This document shows positions 6,319 through 9,939 of a stretch of 9,939 nt of DNA, piece by piece. This DNA is from Acidobacteriota bacterium. GTDB lineage: Bacteria > Acidobacteriota > Terriglobia > Acidiferrales > UBA7541. Location of the stretch: positions 2,765 to 12,703 of the forward strand of contig PKWH01000119.1 in the NCBI GenBank assembly GCA_003131985.1. Direction: 5' to 3'. Position numbers and translations under genes: made by a program. Numbering within the stretch: position 1 is the first letter of the stretch; each line of letters starts with the position of its first letter. The notes beneath the pieces are model-generated. The model worked only from the letters and a program-made list of their open reading frames with translations. It ran no database searches and had not been told where the DNA came from.

Positions 6319-7098
6319 CTACTTTGCGGCGGGTGGATTCGCAAAGCCCACAGCGGAAGTGATGCGGGCATCTGGTCCTAGCACAAACACATTGGTGCCA
6401 TTCATCAGTTCCCGGCCGTCGGCACCGCTTGCGATCCAGTCTGCTAGCACGACGCCTTGGCAGTGACGCACGTCACCGTTGCGTTGCATTCGTACGCCGG
6501 GCATGAAACGCTGGGAGGCTCCGGTGTGGGCCGAGAGGTCGGCCAAGCCGTCGAGCAAACTGAAGCGGTCGCGGAAACGGACGTCCGGCGCAGTGATCTT
6601 GGCGAACGCCGCGTCCCGGGCCCGGTCATCAGGTACGGCCCAGGCTTCAAACCATTCGTCCACAACACCGGCCGCGCCGGCAAACACTTCGTCGGAAACA
6701 AGGTTCGCGAAAAGCGAAAGCTGGAAGCGCCAGCCTTGCACGTGCTCGTCACGCACAGCTGCTTCGGGGAATTCGTGAAGAAGATGAAGGCGGGTGCCGG
6801 CTTCGCAGGGCTCCAAAGAAATGGTGACGCGTGAACTGCCTGGAGGAATCGGCTTGCCAGTGGCAAACCCGTAAGTGAACACGAGGCGTTCTGGTGGAAC
6901 CACTTCGAGGACTTCGCCGAGCACCTCTATCCCGCCGGGATTGCGAATCAGAACCTTTCCTCCTACGCGAGCGTCAATCGTGGATCCCGCGCCCCACCAT
7001 TTAGCCCATCGCGCGCTGTCGGTGAAGAAACGGAAAACAGTCCCGGGCGATGCTTGAATTACGACCGAGCGATCTAGTTTGTGAGTAAGCGGTCCCAT
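6319..7098 (-). CDS. AHSA1/SRPBCC-domain protein fused to a SnoaL-like domain
   Basis: This 259-residue soluble protein has two ligand-pocket domains. Residues about 8-135 match the AHSA1-type SRPBCC fold: the opening RSVVIQASPGTVFRFFTDSARWAKWWG, a GGKVLIRNPGG turn, EVVPPERLVFTYGF, then SSRVTISLEPCEAGTRLHLLHEF and a long C-terminal helix. Residues about 145-255 resemble a SnoaL/NTF2-like domain (EWFEAWAVPDDRARDAAFAKITAPDVRFRDRF, later GTNVFVLGPDARITSAVGF). Substrate is unknown; such proteins bind small hydrophobic molecules or act as stress-linked accessory factors. The ATG is preceded by AGGAGG (7114-7109), which overlaps the TAG stop of the ArsR-type gene 14 nt upstream, so the two are cotranscribed and probably coupled. 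Pairing of an ArsR-type repressor with an AHSA1 protein is a common arrangement. Confidence 0.85.
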   Translation of the reverse strand: MGPLTHKLDRSVVIQASPGTVFRFFTDSARWAKWWGAGSTIDARVGGKVLIRNPGGIEVLGEVLEVVPPERLVFTYGFATGKPIPPGSSRVTISLEPCEAGTRLHLLHEFPEAAVRDEHVQGWRFQLSLFANLVSDEVFAGAAGVVDEWFEAWAVPDDRARDAAFAKITAPDVRFRDRFSLLDGLADLSAHTGASQRFMPGVRMQRNGDVRHCQGVVLADWIASGADGRELMNGTNVFVLGPDARITSAVGFANPPAAK

Positions 7099-7112
7099 GA
7101 GTTGGAAACCTC

Positions 7113-7463
7113 CTAAGTTTTTCTCCGTCGGCGGCGCGGACGCGGACCGCGACGGGTTTCCTCCAGCTCAGCTTCAAGCTTTAGGCTCCATAGCTTGTCG
7201 TCCCACATACGTTCCAGCATCTCAGCCAACGAACCGAGCGCCTCTCGGCGCGCGCGGTAAAACCTGTGACGGCTTTCTGCGCGCGCTTCTATCAGACCGT
7301 CTTCGAGCAAAGAGCGAAGTTGTGAGGACACGGCTCCGAAGGTCACGTCAGGCATCGCTTGATGAATTGTTCCGGCGCTGAGTTCCTGATTCCAGACGAG
7401 GCGGAGGATTTCGCGGCGACGAGGCGACGCGAGCGCGGCGAGGACGGTAGTTTCTGACAACAC
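7113..7463 (-). CDS. ArsR-family winged-helix repressor
   Basis: The 116-residue product has the ArsR winged-helix layout: helix LASPRRREILRLVW (11-24), then the helix-turn-helix ELSAGTIHQAM-PDVTFGAVSSQLRSLLEDGLI with the recognition helix around residues 42-54, and the beta-wing IEARAESRHRFYRA. It lacks the ELCVCDL-type cysteine site of metal-sensing ArsR proteins, so a non-metal signal is likely. The C-terminus is very basic (RRGPRPRRRRRK). The start is GTG at 7463; the nearby ATG at 7468 is out of frame and an in-frame stop lies just upstream at 7475-7473. No Shine-Dalgarno is seen, and the promoter places transcription start on the GTG itself, suggesting a leaderless mRNA. It is followed by the AHSA1/SnoaL fusion gene, which it presumably regulates together with itself. 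Confidence 0.92.
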   Translation of the reverse strand: MLSETTVLAALASPRRREILRLVWNQELSAGTIHQAMPDVTFGAVSSQLRSLLEDGLIEARAESRHRFYRARREALGSLAEMLERMWDDKLWSLKLEAELEETRRGPRPRRRRRKT

Positions 7464-7469
7464 GACATT

Positions 7470-7497
7470 AGTTTAGTTTAAACTAAAGTAATGTCAA
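7470..7497 (-). promoter_or_regulatory. ArsR-unit promoter with embedded 16-bp palindromic operator
   Basis: On the minus strand TTGACA (7497-7492) is followed after 16 bp by TAAACT (7475-7470). The perfect palindrome TTTAGTTTAAACTAAA (7472-7487) fills most of the spacer and overlaps the -10 box. A dimeric ArsR protein bound here would block RNA polymerase, so autoregulation is the natural reading. The predicted start, seven bases after the -10, is the G of the GTG start codon. Confidence 0.65.
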
Positions 7498-7566
7498 GTC
7501 TCGAGTTGGGCCCGCCTACGGCAATTAGGAACCCAGATCTTTATCCAATCGCACTGATTTCATGCC

Positions 7567-9939
7567 TCACCGCGGGGCTTGTAGATTCGGGGGATCAGCG
7601 GGGACGGTGTAGGGTTTTCCATCGTGCAGATACAAACGTGACGCCTCCGCGCGGTTGAAAGGCCTTGCACCCCGGCGACCGAATACCGCTAACTGATTGC
7701 CGCTCTCGTCAACGGCGCGATCGCGATCGGTTCCCTTCGAGATGGAAAGCGCCGGGCCAGCCGTGCGATAGGTGGCGATGAGTTTCGGGCTTGGACGCGG
7801 GCTGAATCCGTAGGCGTTTGGCGAATCCTCGGGCGATAAAATCTGCAGAACGCGGAGGCCGTTCGCTCCGTCGGCTACGAAGGCGAAAGCGCTGGCGTCG
7901 ACCATCCCGATTTTCACGTCACGCACGTCATTCATTTTTCCGTCGGCGGAAAACATTTGATCGAGTTTTGGCTGCTCGGGCCGTTCGACGTCCACAATCG
8001 CGAGGCCTTGTTTGCCGGAGGCAACGTACGCGTATGTGCGCGCGACATAAATATTACGAGCATCTTGGAGCGCTACGGCAGCGTTCGGTACGACGCGCGG
8101 ATGATCCAGTTCAGTGACGTCGAGGACTTTCAGGCCGCCGCGATCGACAATGAAGGCGTAGCGGAATTGGATGGCGATTCCCTGCGGGTCGTTCAATTCC
8201 GGCGCGCCAATTACGGCGGCGACTTTTGGTTGCAACGGTTGGTCTAGGTCCACGACGACCAAGCCGCGGTCGCACAAAATGTAAGCGTACGTGCCGGCGA
8301 TGGTGATGCGTCGCGCGCCGTTCAAGATTCCATCCGGATTAAATGCGAGTGCTCGTTTCAGGAAATTATTTCTTGGATCACCATCGAGCAGCGTGCTGAC
8401 ACCGGGCGTTTTGCTTTTCGGGTTTGAATCGCCGATAACCACGAGACCCTCGAACTTATCCGCGACGTAGAGGTAAGCGTAAAGCGCATGGATGGGCTGC
8501 TCCTCGTTTTCGGGGCTGCGCGTGCGCGCGGGATCAATCGCCAGCGTGGACGGGCTCGCCACTGCCATGGCGTATTTTGTTTTTACGTAAAGCTGCTGGC
8601 CCATGGGAGAAACCGGCGCCGTAATTGTTCGTTCGGAGAAACCCTTGTTGTCGATGTTGGCTACGTCGTAGGCCCGAAATCCCCCCTTGCCTAGCGCTGC
8701 GTAGAGATACTCGCCGCGAAGCTGCACGTCGAGTACGTTTCCCAAGTGGTGATAGCTTTCCTTCAACTGGCTTCCGCCCGCCACGTGCTGGCGATAATTT
8801 TCCGGGTAAGCAAGTCGCTGCAAGTAACTGCCGATGATTGCGGGCGGCTCATCGTGCTCGGCCACAGCAACAGCATCGAAACCTTTCGCGCCGTCTGCGA
8901 CGTAAATGTAGCGGCCCATGAAATTCAAGAGGTTAGTTCCCTGCAGCAGGACTTGCGCCATCCATGCGTTGTTGTCGCGGCGATCCGAAACGTGACAATC
9001 ATCGCAAGTCTTCGTTTCTTTCGCTCGAACCGTGTGCGGAACGAAGGTGCTGAAAGCGGTTCCGCTGAATCCCTCGGCGGAAACTGTCTGCTGCATGTAA
9101 TAAAGCCACTCGCGATTCTGGTTTTGCGAGCTGACCAAAATGGCGCAAGAGGAACGCGCCGGTGCTACACGATGGCCGGTGACAGTGCCGTCAATCCCCA
9201 GCATGAAGCCGTCATCGCGCAAGACTTGGAAATCATAGAAGGTATAGTTGCGGGTGGTGAGGCCTTCATTGTGCAACATGGGCTTTTTCTGGTTCGCGGT
9301 CATGGAAAGGTGACAACCGAAACAGTTCGGCGTCCAGGAAGTGTGGCAGGCGTAACAAGTCATGCGGCTGTTCGCGTGCGCTAACTGCGACGCGTCCGCT
9401 GGAACATCGCCCCAAGTCTTGCCGTCTGCTCGAATGGTTTTCGCCCAGCGCGATTTTTCGTTGTAGTGAGGATTTCCCGGCGTAATTGTGTCGAGGACCT
9501 GAACGACTTCCCATTCTTTGCCAGGCTCTACCATCGACCGCTGATACAGTTTTTCGCCAGTCCACTCGAAGCGCCGGTTACTCCAGGGAGTTCGAAGCGC
9601 GTCAAAGTGCGAGCCGCCCGGCGGCGCCGCAGCGCCTGATGAGACCAATGTGGCGCGCTTATCGACAGTGCCGTGGCAATCGGTGCAGTCGAGTTCCGTG
9701 GCCGCGCGTGGCTCGCCGTAGAGTTTTCCATTTCCGTGATCGTCCTGTTCGAAGTGGCAATCCACGCAATGCATTCCTTTTTCCAGGTGGATGTCCGCTA
9801 GGTGAACTGCTTTTCCGAATTTGTCCGGATCATCAGAAGAGACGATTTTATTTTCTGCGTCGAGGAGATTACCTTTTCGATCGCGTTTATAAACGGCGCG
9901 GAAAACCCAGCCATGGCTGTGAAAGTCGGCAAACTGGCT
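7567..9939 (-). CDS. Multihaem c-type cytochrome with C-terminal LVIVD-type beta-propeller, N-terminus beyond window
   Basis: The frame is open from the right edge to the TGA at 7567, giving 790 residues without the true start, so signal peptide and any earlier haem sites are not visible. Five CXXCH haem-binding motifs are present: CVDCH (codons from 9768), CTDCH (9687), CYACH (9357), CFGCH (9324) and CDDCH (9006). From about 8912 to 7843 come seven repeats of the pattern aromatic-x-(Y/F)-(V/I)-x-(D/S)-x-x-x-G-hydrophobic, for example YIYVADGAKGF, YAFIVDRGGLKVLDV and YAYVASGKQGLAIVDV. They match LVIVD repeats and are enough for a seven-bladed propeller. Haem attachment implies an exported, probably periplasmic or surface protein handling electrons. 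Partner and substrate are unknown. Downstream is the ArsR unit with its own promoter, so they need not be functionally linked. Confidence 0.85.
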   Translation of the reverse strand, partial: SQFADFHSHGWVFRAVYKRDRKGNLLDAENKIVSSDDPDKFGKAVHLADIHLEKGMHCVDCHFEQDDHGNGKLYGEPRAATELDCTDCHGTVDKRATLVSSGAAAPPGGSHFDALRTPWSNRRFEWTGEKLYQRSMVEPGKEWEVVQVLDTITPGNPHYNEKSRWAKTIRADGKTWGDVPADASQLAHANSRMTCYACHTSWTPNCFGCHLSMTANQKKPMLHNEGLTTRNYTFYDFQVLRDDGFMLGIDGTVTGHRVAPARSSCAILVSSQNQNREWLYYMQQTVSAEGFSGTAFSTFVPHTVRAKETKTCDDCHVSDRRDNNAWMAQVLLQGTNLLNFMGRYIYVADGAKGFDAVAVAEHDEPPAIIGSYLQRLAYPENYRQHVAGGSQLKESYHHLGNVLDVQLRGEYLYAALGKGGFRAYDVANIDNKGFSERTITAPVSPMGQQLYVKTKYAMAVASPSTLAIDPARTRSPENEEQPIHALYAYLYVADKFEGLVVIGDSNPKSKTPGVSTLLDGDPRNNFLKRALAFNPDGILNGARRITIAGTYAYILCDRGLVVVDLDQPLQPKVAAVIGAPELNDPQGIAIQFRYAFIVDRGGLKVLDVTELDHPRVVPNAAVALQDARNIYVARTYAYVASGKQGLAIVDVERPEQPKLDQMFSADGKMNDVRDVKIGMVDASAFAFVADGANGLRVLQILSPEDSPNAYGFSPRPSPKLIATYRTAGPALSISKGTDRDRAVDESGNQLAVFGRRGARPFNRAEASRLYLHDGKPYTVPADPPNLQAPR

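Noticed and set aside
8746..9384. Plus-strand open frame of 212 codons
   Set aside because: It is antisense to the multihaem cytochrome gene, in which haem motifs and propeller repeats are in frame on the minus strand.

Overview
The window reads as ordinary chromosome of a free-living Gram-negative bacterium, most likely an acidobacterium. This is inferred from the TPR-containing lipoprotein secretin, the GspG-like pseudopilins with a DP-x-TGT-x-DW segment, and the large multihaem cytochrome joined to LVIVD-type repeats. No sequence search could be run. I see no phage, transposon, integrase or CRISPR array, and no gene-free stretch longer than about 210 bases.

Left part, minus strand (1-1229): smpB, the tmRNA-binding ribosome-rescue protein, is followed 15 bp downstream by pepA, a leucyl aminopeptidase cut by the left edge. 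Diverging from smpB, on the plus strand (1437-4737), is a compact secretion or pilus cluster. It holds a secretin lipoprotein with N-terminal TPRs and a C-terminal cohesin-like domain, then two GspG-like pseudopilins. The secretin and first pseudopilin overlap at GTGA and are probably translationally coupled. No ATPase, inner-membrane platform protein or prepilin peptidase is in the window, so these must be encoded elsewhere. The cluster is followed by a textbook promoter and an initiator tRNA-fMet (4861-4937).

Right part, all minus strand (9939 down to 5060). It starts with the 5'-truncated multihaem cytochrome/LVIVD propeller protein. Next is a two-gene unit of an ArsR-type repressor and an AHSA1/SnoaL-like fusion protein, preceded by a perfect 16-bp palindrome lying between a -35 and a -10 box. 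The last gene is asd, aspartate-semialdehyde dehydrogenase of the E. coli-like class, which converges on the tRNA gene.

The intergenic gaps hold the following. 1230-1436 has a likely secretin promoter and Shine-Dalgarno. 4738-4860 has a hairpin at the pseudopilin stop and the tRNA promoter. 4938-5059 has only a weak 5-bp hairpin. 6167-6318 has an inverted repeat and a heptamer tandem repeat. 7464-7566 has the ArsR operator/promoter. The items most worth a second look are the secretin-cohesin fusion, the cytochrome-propeller fusion and the ArsR operator with an apparently leaderless GTG start.
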